Source: Fidelibacterota bacterium
GTDB lineage: Bacteria > Fidelibacterota > Marinisomatia > SCGC-AAA003-L08 > TS1B11
Reading direction: 5' to 3'
NCBI GenBank assembly: GCA_004124295.1
Contig: SCKI01000001.1
Location: forward strand, 1 to 64,000
Length of the DNA stretch: 64,000 nucleotides
The stretch's first letter is position 1. Each line of letters begins with the position of its first letter. A program made the translations under genes and the position numbers. Positions 1-8,071 of this stretch are shown here, piece after piece. Under the pieces are notes generated by a model. The model was not told where the DNA came from. It worked only from the letters and a program-made list of their open reading frames with translations, and did no database searches.

Positions 1-1017
1 CTCAAGCTTGGCCTTGGCCGTCCCCAAATCGTCCCCCGCCTGCAGGCTGAAGGCGACCACCGTGCCGCTGAATTTCCCGCGCACCGTTTTCAGGATATCC
101 GGGGCCGGCTGCAGCGCGATGCTCTCCAGTCCGGCGCTGCGGCTGATTTTTTCCGCGCTGGGGGCGGCCACCTGGAAGTCGGCCGCTGCCGCTGCCATTA
201 TCAGGTAGTCCTGCCCGCTGAGTTCGGTTTCCACCGCCGCCAGCATCTCCTGCGCCGTTTCCACCGGCACCAGCCTGCAATCGTGCGGAGGCAACAGGGC
301 CGTGGGGCCCGATACCAGCGTGACCTCGGCGCCCATGTCCCGGGCGGCGGCGGCCAGTGCGTAGCCCATTTTGCCGCTGCTGCGGTTAGAGATAAAGCGG
401 ACCGGATCGACCGGCTCCCGGGTCGGCCCGGCGGTCACCAGTACGCGCCGGCCCGCCAGGCGCAGGCTGCGCCGCAGGGCTGTTCTGATGGCGTCCAGGA
501 TTACCTCGGTGGGGGGCAAGCGCCCTTCGCCCACGGCCCCGGTGGCCAGCTCGCCGGTGTCGGGATCCAGCACCTCCCGGCCCATGCTGCGCAGCCGGTC
601 CACCGCAGCCCGGGTGGCTGCATTGCGCCACATGCGGTAATTCATCGCCGGTACGAAAATCACCGGACACTCGACAATATTGAGGATCGTCGCCAACAGC
701 TCGTCGGCCACGGCGTGGGCCGCCTTGCCCAGCATATTGGCCGTGGCCGGGGCCACTACCACCAGATCGAAGCGCTCGGCAATCTCCACATGGGGCACCC
801 CGCTGTCGGGATTTTCGGGGAATTGCTCCTGCAGCACCGGGTGCCTGGTGAAGGCGGCGAATGTGGCCGGACCGATAAATTCGGTCGCCGCCCCGGTCAT
901 GGCGACCGTGACATCGGCCCCTTCACGCCCCAAGCTGCGGACCAGCTCGGCGGCCTTGAAGGCGGCGATGGAGCCGCACACTCCGACCAGGATGCGCTGC
1001 CCCTGGAGGGCGCTCAC
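1..1017 (-). CDS. coaBC: Bifunctional phosphopantothenoylcysteine decarboxylase / phosphopantothenate-cysteine ligase (C-terminus cut by window edge)
   Basis: Two steps of coenzyme A synthesis: CoaB joins cysteine to 4'-phosphopantothenate and CoaC decarboxylates the product using FMN. The N-terminal flavoprotein domain (residues about 1-180) shows VGVCGSIAAFKA at the start, the active-site histidine in PHVEIAER, and the substrate motif PAMNYRMW. The CoaB part follows with VLVTAGPTREPVDPVRFISN and the SSGKMGYALA motif. I chose a GTG start at 1017 because its GTG overlaps the TGA stop of the upstream NRDE gene (GTGA), which suggests coupled translation; no ATG fits. The reading frame is open to base 1, so the C-terminal tail is missing from the window. 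Confidence 0.93.
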   Translation of the reverse strand, partial: MSALQGQRILVGVCGSIAAFKAAELVRSLGREGADVTVAMTGAATEFIGPATFAAFTRHPVLQEQFPENPDSGVPHVEIAERFDLVVVAPATANMLGKAAHAVADELLATILNIVECPVIFVPAMNYRMWRNAATRAAVDRLRSMGREVLDPDTGELATGAVGEGRLPPTEVILDAIRTALRRSLRLAGRRVLVTAGPTREPVDPVRFISNRSSGKMGYALAAAARDMGAEVTLVSGPTALLPPHDCRLVPVETAQEMLAAVETELSGQDYLIMAAAAADFQVAAPSAEKISRSAGLESIALQPAPDILKTVRGKFSGTVVAFSLQAGDDLGTAKAKLE

Positions 1018-1703
1018 AGCTCTGCCTTGGCGGGCGCCAGGACCTGCACGTAGGCGGCCTTGCAGGCCGGTCCATCGCCATGCCAGACCAGCGACCGGCG
1101 GGGGTTGAGGCCGTCCAGGAGCATCATCGAACTTGAGCGGGTGCCGTATTTCTTGCCATGCTTGCAGATATCCGGATGGCTCTTCAACCGGTCGCTGTTG
1201 GCTTCCAGCCAGTCGGCGTTGGTGCCGGTCGCCTGCTGGAGCATCTGGCCATCCCAGGGCTCGTTGTCCACCTGGTACACGCCGGGATTGAGGCGGCCCT
1301 CCCAAAGGCCGTCGCCCGCCCAGGTGAACATGTGCGCCTCGAGGCCGTCGCCAACCAGCAGGTTGAATTTGTTGTAGCGGTGTTCCTTCAGCAGGGCGCG
1401 CAGCCGCCGCCGGGCTTTCTTGGCTGAGTCCAGCGCCAGCATCTCCGTTACCAGGCTGCCCCGGGAGCGGAAATCATCGCCTTCGAGAGACGGGAAAACA
1501 TTGGTCAGGGCCGCCAGGACGCCGGTCTCCCCAAAGCCGATCCAGGTGCCGCCGGCGACTTCGTCCAGCGGCGCAAAGTAGGGCCGCGGCCCCTCCCGCC
1601 AATCCCAGCCGGAGGAAGGGCGTCCGTAGGCCTCATCCCGGTTCGAGAGGACCGCCAGGGGATAGTTGTCGCCGGGGCGGTGGCGAAATAGGAGGGTGCA
1701 CAT
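1014..1703 (-). CDS. NRDE (TANGO2-like) family protein
   Basis: About 229 residues. The Asn-Arg-Asp-Glu signature that names the family is visible in LAVLSNRDEAY near residue 20, followed by the typical GGTWIG segment. I start it at the ATG giving MCTLLF rather than 16 codons upstream, because family members begin Met-Cys and the cysteine at position 2 is conserved. TANGO2 homologues are linked to haem and lipid handling in eukaryotes; the bacterial role is not established. Its stop overlaps the GTG start of coaBC, so the two are probably one transcript. No clear Shine-Dalgarno is visible. Confidence 0.88.
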   Translation of the reverse strand: MCTLLFRHRPGDNYPLAVLSNRDEAYGRPSSGWDWREGPRPYFAPLDEVAGGTWIGFGETGVLAALTNVFPSLEGDDFRSRGSLVTEMLALDSAKKARRRLRALLKEHRYNKFNLLVGDGLEAHMFTWAGDGLWEGRLNPGVYQVDNEPWDGQMLQQATGTNADWLEANSDRLKSHPDICKHGKKYGTRSSSMMLLDGLNPRRSLVWHGDGPACKAAYVQVLAPAKAEL

Positions 1704-1929
1704 TATTCGCGTCCCGCCGTATGGGCGCCGGCAAAGCGGTCCTGCGGCCATAATACAAACACCCTGCCCACGACCGCCCGGATGGGGGCGATGCTGGTGG
1801 ACAGGGTGCCTATTTTATTGGAGAGGCTCATCTTGCGCCGCGAGTCGCTGCCCGGAATTTAGTTCCGCCAGGTAGCGGGACCAAGACGCCGGAACGACGA
1901 CGACGCAGTGAACCTCGGCCCGGGTCTGC

Positions 1930-2181
1930 TTAGGTGCGCTCCCGGGGACGGGCCTCGTTAACGCGCAGCGGCCGGCCGCCCAGCTCCTGGCCGTTCAGAC
2001 CATCAATGGCGGTCGTGCCGTTGCCCTGGTCGGGCATTTCCACAAAGCCGAAGCCTTTGGAGCGGCCGGTATCGCGGTCGGTGATGATCTTGGCTGAATC
2101 GACCTCGCCAAAGGCCTCAAAGGCCTCCCGGAGTTCGGTTTCGGATACGTCATACGAGAGATTGCCAACGTAGATGTTCAT
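1930..2181 (-). CDS. Single-RRM RNA-binding protein
   Basis: An 83-residue protein that is essentially one RNA recognition motif. RNP2 (IYVGNLSYDV) is at the N-terminus and RNP1 (KGFGFVEM) is near residue 45; the aromatic residues of RNP1 that stack on RNA bases are present. Such small RRM proteins in cyanobacteria and Gram-negative bacteria are often induced by cold and act as RNA chaperones; that role is inferred. An in-frame ATG two codons upstream (2187) lies too close to the AAGGG ribosome site, whereas the ATG at 2181 has a 6-nt spacing, so the shorter form is preferred. Confidence 0.92.
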   Translation of the reverse strand: MNIYVGNLSYDVSETELREAFEAFGEVDSAKIITDRDTGRSKGFGFVEMPDQGNGTTAIDGLNGQELGGRPLRVNEARPRERT

Positions 2182-2213
2182 AAACATCCCTTACTAATGT
2201 GCCTTTCAACCTA

Positions 2214-2237
2214 TACCAGAAATCCACTTACCAGAAA
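2214..2237. repeat. Paired TACCAGAAA direct repeat upstream of the RRM gene
   Basis: TACCAGAAA occurs at 2214-2222 and 2229-2237, 15 bp apart, just upstream of the RRM gene start. The spacing and place fit a regulator site or part of the promoter, but no regulator is known. Speculative. Confidence 0.25.
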
Positions 2238-2399
2238 GACACGTAAAGTAAGGGCCGGGGTGCCCGGCGCATGCCGGAACACCTGAACGGAGCGATGTTA
2301 CACATTTATGTTACGGGTGGGGAAGGTTTTTGGTGAAGAAGGAATAAGGGATCAACCGCAGAGACACAGAGGCGTGAAGTGGCGGCAGCGGCCGTAGCG

Positions 2400-2840
2400 C
2401 TACGGGGGAGTCGTGGAGCCGTAGTTGTCGGTCAGAACGATAAGCCCCGACGATTCGAGCAGCTCCGCGTGAGTGGCGTCCCGCAATGGGCCCAGGATAA
2501 TAACCACATAGTCCACAGGAGGCCTGCCATCCACGGTAATCATTCCCTTGGTGTAGATGAACAGCCGAAGATCATCACCGTAGGCATAGCCCTCCAGTAT
2601 AGTGAATTCCTGTTCTTCTCCCGGAGCCCATGCTTGGAGCGCGCCAGAATCGTCGAAATCAATCCAGGGCATCGGGTCGATGAGTTGGGACGACTGGAGT
2701 TCCAGCGCCAAAATCCAAACCTGTTCGGTCGTGTTGTTGACCAACCGGACCCCTTCGAACTCCCTTGCGCTCTCCCCGGGCATGTCGCATCGGGACAGGA
2801 CAAAGGCTGCAGCGGTTAGGGCGAGGTAACGGAGCTTCAT
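2400..2840 (-). CDS. Putative small lipoprotein, unknown function
   Basis: 146 residues. The N-terminus has one basic stretch (MKLRY), a hydrophobic core and a cysteine at about residue 18 in FVLSRC, which resembles a lipobox, although Arg before the Cys is unusual. The remainder looks like a small beta-rich domain (NNTTEQVWILALEL, then a region rich in aromatic and acidic residues); I recognise no family. The first codon lies only six bases from a near-consensus -10 box, so the mRNA is probably leaderless. No partner gene is evident, and about 250 bp of gene-free DNA lies upstream. Confidence 0.7.
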   Translation of the reverse strand: MKLRYLALTAAAFVLSRCDMPGESAREFEGVRLVNNTTEQVWILALELQSSQLIDPMPWIDFDDSGALQAWAPGEEQEFTILEGYAYGDDLRLFIYTKGMITVDGRPPVDYVVIILGPLRDATHAELLESSGLIVLTDNYGSTTPP

Positions 2841-2846
2841 TGACTT

Positions 2847-2875
2847 AATATAGAATAAATGTGTGGCGCTGTCAA
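2847..2875 (-). promoter_or_regulatory. Near-consensus sigma-70 promoter, leaderless type
   Basis: On the minus strand TTGACA (2870-2875), a 17-bp spacer, then TATATT (2847-2852). The ATG of the lipoprotein gene begins at 2840, six bases after the -10 box, so transcription should start at or next to the start codon. Confidence 0.72.
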
Positions 2876-3097
2876 GGCTGGGCGTTCACCCCTGTCGGTC
2901 CCGTACTGACGCCGTCCAGCCTCACTCATCCCCCATACTGCGTATTGCCCCCTCTATCCGCAGAGAGGGAGAGACATGAAATGTCCTGGGTGAGTGTCTT
3001 TGCAATCTCTGTCTGTCATGCTGCGGATCATCTGGGCACTCAACGCCGGGGCGGGAGGCGGTGGAGAGGTTGTGGCCGGGGAAGTGAGGGGGGCCGG

Positions 3098-5080
3098 TTA
3101 TCCGCCCGATTTTCTCCTTCTCAACATTTCCGTTGCCTGCTCTAAGTTCCTGCTTGTTTGCTGCCAGTAAATTTGATAATCCTTCTTGGTGAACACCTCT
3201 AAGGCAGATTGGTAAGCATCGACTGCCTCTAATATAAGAATGGTCCCCTCCTCCTTGTCGTAGCTCGCGCCGAGGTATAGTAAGGTTGTACCCAAGTTAT
3301 TATGTGCCATGGCCCAATCGAAAGGGAGGTTGTCCCGAGTAAACAATTCCAGTGCCGCAAAGCTGGTACTAATAGCCTCTTTAAGTAATTGTATTTTATC
3401 TGGACCAACAGTACGCCTACCAAGCTTGCTTAACATCGCGCCAAGGTTGCTCTGGTACCTAGCCCACCGAAATGGCAACCCATCTCTGGTGGTTACTTCC
3501 AAAGCAGAACGACAAGCAGCTATGGCTTCTCGGTAGTACGGGATACACTCTTTGTCTTGAGCGTTGTCCCCTAGGCTCCCCAACAGTGCCGCTAGGTTTA
3601 CATTTACCTGAGCCCACAGTCTGGGGTGATCCTCTTGAGTGTATACTACCAAAGAGGAGTGGCATGCGGAGACGGCCTCTTTTAAAAGTCGGTTCTTCTC
3701 CTCTTCTGTGGCCCTTTCTGCCTGATCACTCAGAACGCTTGCTAAGTTTATCATCGCCATAGCGAACTCGAGCGGCTGGTCATGGATATTTCGTAATTCA
3801 AGGGCTTCATGGATGGCAATTACTGCTCGATCCAAGAGGCCGGCACTTTCCTCTTCTTCGGATCGCCTCGCTAAATCGCGTAAGGCACCAGACATGTTGT
3901 TGTATGTCATTGCCTGCCCCTCAAGTGCGTTATCCCTTAGCGATGTGCCTAGAGCCACGCTGTAATGTTTGATAGCCTCATCCAGTAGTAGCTTCCCCCC
4001 CTCTCCCTCAATCTGTTCGGCATAGGTGCGTAAAGCATTTCCAAGGTTATTGTGGACTAACACCCAACTGGTCGGGCTCTTGATTTCGCGGTTTACGCTT
4101 AGGGAAAAACGAAATGCGGCGATGGACGCTTTAAGAAAGTCAATCCTCTCTGCTCCAGTTGATTCCTCACCCAACGCCATTAAAGCCAATCCTAGCTGAT
4201 TATGAATCGTGTCATCATTATTGTCTAGGTCCCCTTCCTTAGGCATTTCTAATACAGCATGAAGGGCCGTCGTAGCAGCTGCTAAATCAGCTTTAGGAGA
4301 GGTAGACTGTCGGGCTCTTGAATAATATACTACCGCTAGATAAAAAAGCCCTGAGAATGTGTTTAATGGTGCCAGAAGTTCAATTGCTTTATCAAAATTT
4401 CCATCGTTGTAGTAGGAAAGGCCATGGATTAGGGAAATAACATCAGCGACTTCGCTTGCCAACATCTTCTTGAAGTCGAGATGATCTGGGCCTGTGCTTG
4501 TCCGGTTCTCGAACTCGTGTCCTTCCAGCTGCTTCCCACCCAAGGGGTTGGCGACGGTAAGTCTAAGGTGGATGTGCAGCTCCTCCTCATCCAAAAATAC
4601 GTCACCCCAAATCACGATGTGAGCCTGTCCCTTCGGGGAGCTGCCCAAAGCCATAGCTGCGGCCTGCCGCTCATCCTCGGTGGCGCCCTGTATCGGTTCG
4701 GGCAGCTGTTTGAGTTGCAGAGGCACCCCTTCGTCTACCTTTTCTTCTAGGCTGATCTTTATGTGGTGAGGGAATTTTTCAGCATCGGGGGCTGCTGCAC
4801 CGCCAATGGGCAAAAAGGGAGTGATGGCAACGGTTAACTGGTCTGATGCGAGAGGGGGAAGGCTTGGTGGTCTGATGTGCTGGCGATAAAGCAAAAATGA
4901 AAAAATAATAATGGAAGCGGCAAGCAGGAGAAACGCCCAGTGCAAGAGCGTCTCCCTGAACTCAAGAGTGTAGAAATTCTGGACGAGATAAAATGCACCA
5001 GAAATCGCACCTATGAGCAACACCGGCCGGCGTTTTGCCGGACCGGCCCATTCGGTGAATAGATACTGGAAATATCCCAT
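3098..5080 (-). CDS. Membrane-anchored TPR protein
   Basis: 660 residues. Two hydrophobic segments near the N-terminus (about residues 20-37 and 44-62, the second LLHWAFLLLAASIIIFSFLL) anchor it in the membrane. A globular part follows (about 80-215, beginning LTVAITPFLPIGG), resembling the CsgG/FlgO-like domain that often precedes TPRs. From about residue 215 on it is built of tetratricopeptide-like helical pairs with recurring Asn-Leu-(Gly/Ala) turns such as HNNLGNALR, YNNMSGALRDLA and QSNLGAMLSKLG. The role is likely protein-protein interaction or scaffolding; no catalytic motif is seen. It is clearly AT-richer than its neighbours, suggesting a different origin. No good ribosome site precedes the ATG. 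Confidence 0.85.
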   Translation of the reverse strand: MGYFQYLFTEWAGPAKRRPVLLIGAISGAFYLVQNFYTLEFRETLLHWAFLLLAASIIIFSFLLYRQHIRPPSLPPLASDQLTVAITPFLPIGGAAAPDAEKFPHHIKISLEEKVDEGVPLQLKQLPEPIQGATEDERQAAAMALGSSPKGQAHIVIWGDVFLDEEELHIHLRLTVANPLGGKQLEGHEFENRTSTGPDHLDFKKMLASEVADVISLIHGLSYYNDGNFDKAIELLAPLNTFSGLFYLAVVYYSRARQSTSPKADLAAATTALHAVLEMPKEGDLDNNDDTIHNQLGLALMALGEESTGAERIDFLKASIAAFRFSLSVNREIKSPTSWVLVHNNLGNALRTYAEQIEGEGGKLLLDEAIKHYSVALGTSLRDNALEGQAMTYNNMSGALRDLARRSEEEESAGLLDRAVIAIHEALELRNIHDQPLEFAMAMINLASVLSDQAERATEEEKNRLLKEAVSACHSSLVVYTQEDHPRLWAQVNVNLAALLGSLGDNAQDKECIPYYREAIAACRSALEVTTRDGLPFRWARYQSNLGAMLSKLGRRTVGPDKIQLLKEAISTSFAALELFTRDNLPFDWAMAHNNLGTTLLYLGASYDKEEGTILILEAVDAYQSALEVFTKKDYQIYWQQTSRNLEQATEMLRRRKSGG

Positions 5081-5244
5081 ATATTCCGACGCTAGCTAGG
5101 AAGGATTGGGAACCATTCGTCTGGTACGACCACACATACCTCGAATTTGTCCACCAAGCACATCTCTTAGTAGCCATTATTTCCCACATCAGTTGTAGCT
5201 TAGTCCCCCCTTCGCTGCTACTGCCAACTGCCACTGCCACCTGC

Positions 5245-6474
5245 TCACCGCCCCATCTCTTCGGTGGCCACGACACGCTTCGCCCGGGCCATAAACAGCC
5301 CCAGGCTCACCAGCGCCAGCAGCGCGGCCGACACGAACGGGAAGCGGAACCCCAGCAGGGCATAGGAGAGGCCGCCGTAGGGGGGGCCGATGATCCGGCC
5401 CAGGGCGCTGAGGCTCTGGGTGACCCCCATGGCGACCCCCTGCTCGTCATCCGCCGAGCGCTGGGAGATCACCGCCGAGACCACCGGCATCACCAGGCTG
5501 TTGCCGGCGCTGATGAAAAAACTGCCCAGGAACATCAACGTATAGGTCGGCAGGTAGGGGATGGAGGCCAGCCCGATGGCCATGGAGGCCAGGCCGAGCT
5601 CGATGACCCGGTCCTCCCCCCAGCGGCGCACCAGCGGTTTGATGAAGATCAGTTGCACGATGGCGCCGACGATGCCGATGAACATGAAGACGAAGCCCCG
5701 CTCCAGCGGCGAGATCTTCAGGATGTCCCGGCCATACTCCACAAACACCACGTGCAGGGTGCTGAAGGCCGCCGTGTAGAGGAGCAGCACCGTCAGCAGC
5801 CGGGAGATGGCGGGGCGGCGCCAGAACTGGGCCAGGTTGCGGAAGGAGGCGGTCATGGCCTCCAGCATTCCGCCTCGGGTCTGGGCATCGGCACGGGCCG
5901 CCCGCTTTGCCTTGGGCAGGGACTCGGGCAGAATCACCAGCGCCGCCAGGCAGTTCAGCGCCGACATGCCGGCCGCAAACAGGGCCGGCGCCTTGTTGCC
6001 GAAGGCCGTGGCCATGAACCCGCCGATGGGGAAGCCGATGATAAATCCGAGGTTGAAGGCGGCCATCACGATACCCATGCGCCCGGCCCTCTGCTCCGGC
6101 GGCGTGATGTCGGCCACATAAGCCTGGGCTGTGGAGATATTGGCGTTGGCCATACCGGCCAGGGCGCGGGAGGCGAACAGCAGCCAGAGCTCATCCGCCA
6201 GACCGAAAATAGTGAAGGCCACAGCCGAAGTTGCCAGACCGATGATAATGACCGGCCGGCGGCCGATGCGGTCCGAGATACGGCCCCACACCGGCGCAAA
6301 AAGCAGCTGCATAAGGGCGTAGCTGGCCAGCAGAAAGCCGACCTGCCGCTCGTCGCCGCCCAGGTCCGCCACGAAATCGTTGATGTAGGGGATGATCAGG
6401 GTGATCCCCATCAGGTCGATGAAAATGGTGATCCAGATGATCACCAGGGAGCGTTTCTGGGCTGCCTGGTCCAT
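5245..6474 (-). CDS. Major facilitator superfamily transporter (TetA/drug-exporter type)
   Basis: 409 residues with about 12 hydrophobic segments. It starts with a short cytoplasmic tail and a first helix reading IFIDLMGITLIIPYI, typical of TCR/Tet and Bmr exporters, and has the cytoplasmic loop 2-3 motif GRISDRIGRRPVIIIG (motif A). Likely a proton-coupled exporter of small organic molecules from the cytoplasm; the substrate cannot be read from sequence. It is transcribed away from hsp20, and the 200 bp between their starts must hold both promoters. No regulator gene is adjacent. Confidence 0.9.
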   Translation of the reverse strand: MDQAAQKRSLVIIWITIFIDLMGITLIIPYINDFVADLGGDERQVGFLLASYALMQLLFAPVWGRISDRIGRRPVIIIGLATSAVAFTIFGLADELWLLFASRALAGMANANISTAQAYVADITPPEQRAGRMGIVMAAFNLGFIIGFPIGGFMATAFGNKAPALFAAGMSALNCLAALVILPESLPKAKRAARADAQTRGGMLEAMTASFRNLAQFWRRPAISRLLTVLLLYTAAFSTLHVVFVEYGRDILKISPLERGFVFMFIGIVGAIVQLIFIKPLVRRWGEDRVIELGLASMAIGLASIPYLPTYTLMFLGSFFISAGNSLVMPVVSAVISQRSADDEQGVAMGVTQSLSALGRIIGPPYGGLSYALLGFRFPFVSAALLALVSLGLFMARAKRVVATEEMGR

Positions 6475-6592
6475 GGTTTAGGGGCAAATGTTTAGCCGCA
6501 AACCGGCAGCGGTCTGCCAAATTGGCGCACGCTGCCTGCCATTATTGCCTGTGCGGTCTGTCCTTCTCTGCCAAACCTGCCCTCGGCTCGAT

Positions 6593-6609
6593 TTGGCACG
6601 GTGGTTGTT
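6593..6609 (+). promoter_or_regulatory. Sigma-54-like -24/-12 promoter for hsp20
   Basis: TTGGCACG (6593-6600), four bases, then TTGTT (6605-6609). This matches the -24/-12 consensus (TTGGCACG-N4-TTGCW) at all but one position, with correct spacing. It lies about 70 bp upstream of the hsp20 start. No sigma-54 or enhancer-binding protein gene is in the window to back it. Confidence 0.5.
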
Positions 6610-6677
6610 CTACTCAGGGCGGGACAAGGATTGCCCTTGAACCCCGAACAGAAAGCGAAATTAAAGGAGACATCACG

Positions 6678-7124
6678 ATGAAACTTGTAAAATACACCCG
6701 CCGCATTCCGCGCCTGAGTCTGTATGATGACATGAGCCGTCTGTTTGACCAGCTCTGGCTGCGGCCCGTCGGCGAGACCACGCTGTATGACCGCAGTTGG
6801 ACCCCGGCCTTCGAGATCCGCGAAACCGGTGACGAGTACCGCTTCGAGGCGGCCCTTCCCGGCTTGACGAAAAAGGAGATCAAGGTCACGCTGCAGGACG
6901 GCGTGCTGTCGATTTCCGGCGAGCGCCAGGAACGGGAGACCGGCCAGGACGAGACTGTCCACACCCGCGAGTTTCGCTACGGTACCTTCAGCCGCTCCTT
7001 CAATCTGCCCAGCGAGGTGGACGAGGAGAAAGTGGACGCCCGCTATAAGGACGGCATGCTCACCATCGCGGTGAAGAAACTCGAGCCGGTGGAGCCTGAG
7101 CGGCGTCAGATCACCGTCAAATAA
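6678..7124 (+). CDS. Small heat-shock protein, Hsp20/alpha-crystallin family
   Basis: 148 residues. An ATP-independent holdase that binds unfolding proteins and keeps them refoldable in the cytoplasm. The alpha-crystallin domain spans about residues 40-135: it opens PAFEIRETGDEYRFEAALPG, contains LSISGER, and ends with the hallmark KDGMLTIAVKK; a short C-terminal tail follows. A longer frame runs upstream, but the ATG at 6678 has a strong AAAGGAGA ribosome site seven bases before it and gives the expected MKLVKYTRR start. Preceded by a sigma-54-like promoter and followed by a clear terminator, so it is a single-gene unit. Confidence 0.96.
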   Translation: MKLVKYTRRIPRLSLYDDMSRLFDQLWLRPVGETTLYDRSWTPAFEIRETGDEYRFEAALPGLTKKEIKVTLQDGVLSISGERQERETGQDETVHTREFRYGTFSRSFNLPSEVDEEKVDARYKDGMLTIAVKKLEPVEPERRQITVK

Positions 7125-7150
7125 CCGGTCCGGTTGCGGCCAACGATATG

Positions 7151-7184
7151 AAAACCCCTGCCTTTCGGCGGGGGGTTTTGTTTT
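7151..7184 (+). terminator. Rho-independent terminator of hsp20
   Basis: The A-tract plus CCCC-(T)-GCC arm pairs with GGC-GGGGGG plus TTTT, with loop TTTC, and T-rich sequence follows. It begins about 26 bases after the hsp20 stop. It also argues against starting the next gene upstream of 7184. Confidence 0.85.
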
Positions 7185-7216
7185 GTACCTCGGGGCTGGT
7201 TCTGCGAAATTGGCCC

Positions 7217-7972
7217 ATGACCTGTCGCGCTGCAGCACTCCTTCTACTGGTGACCTTGGCTGCTCCCCTCCGGGGTCAGCCTGGCCAGACAGACACCCTG
7301 GCAACCGGCCAGCCAAGTTTCTGGAACCGCACCTGGCAAGGCACACTCACCGCTTTCACAGCCCCGGAGATGCGCCGGTACTGGGCCATCACAGCCGTGG
7401 CGGCGGTAGCGGCCAGCCCATTCGATGACTGGGCCACCGGCCCCGATGTCCGCAGCAAGTTGCTGCCCGCTGCCTGGGCCCGGTTTGGCGATCTATGGGG
7501 TGCTCCCACTGCGGCCCTGATAATACTCCCTACCGTGGCAGTGGCCGAATATGTGCGCGGCAGCAACGGGCCAGTGATACGGGAACGCATGACCTTGGTT
7601 GCATCCAGCCTGGTTGCTGTGGGGCTGATGACGGTCATCATCAAGGAACTGACCCGCCGGACCCGTCCCAACGGCACAGACCACCGTTCCTTTCCCTCCG
7701 GCCACACATCCATTTCCTTCGGGGTGGCAGAGGTGGTGCGGGAACTTTATGGCAACCTGGCGGGGCTGCCGTTCTACCTGCTGGCGGTCAACACCGGCCT
7801 CAGCCGTATCCACGACAACAAGCACTATCCCTCGGATGTGGTGGCCGGCGCCGGGCTGGGCATCGGCCTTGTGCGCAGCTTTCGCCTCTCTGGCAGGTCC
7901 CGGCATGGACTGGCGCTGAGCTGGCAGCCGGTGCCGGGCGGGGCGCTCCTGCAGGTGACCTTCCGGCAGTAA
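7217..7972 (+). CDS. PAP2-superfamily phosphatase (secreted or membrane)
   Basis: About 251 residues. All three phosphatase motifs are present: KELTRRTRP, PSGHTS, and SRIHDNKHYPSD, with the nucleophile histidine in the third and the proton-donor histidine in PSGH. The family dephosphorylates lipid phosphates such as undecaprenyl-PP or phosphatidic acid at the membrane. An ATG at 7148 is open, but lies before the hsp20 terminator and would translate through it; the ATG at 7217 gives a clean signal peptide (MTCRAAALLLLVTLAAPLRG) and is preferred. Several hydrophobic segments follow. Substrate unknown. Confidence 0.88.
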   Translation: MTCRAAALLLLVTLAAPLRGQPGQTDTLATGQPSFWNRTWQGTLTAFTAPEMRRYWAITAVAAVAASPFDDWATGPDVRSKLLPAAWARFGDLWGAPTAALIILPTVAVAEYVRGSNGPVIRERMTLVASSLVAVGLMTVIIKELTRRTRPNGTDHRSFPSGHTSISFGVAEVVRELYGNLAGLPFYLLAVNTGLSRIHDNKHYPSDVVAGAGLGIGLVRSFRLSGRSRHGLALSWQPVPGGALLQVTFRQ

Positions 7973-8071
7973 GCGGCGCTCAGGGCAAACTGTAGCCGGG
8001 GCGATGGATATCCGCTCCCGTAAAGATTAACTTTGTTCTCAAGTTGGATCAGAAGGAGGGAGCGTGATACC

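Noticed and set aside
2861-3145. 94-codon plus-strand frame in the gap before the TPR gene
   Set aside because: Low-complexity Arg/Gly translation overlapping the TPR gene end; no homology.
7148-7216. Upstream ATG as start of the PAP2 gene
   Set aside because: It would require translation through the hsp20 terminator, and the signal peptide fits the ATG at 7217.
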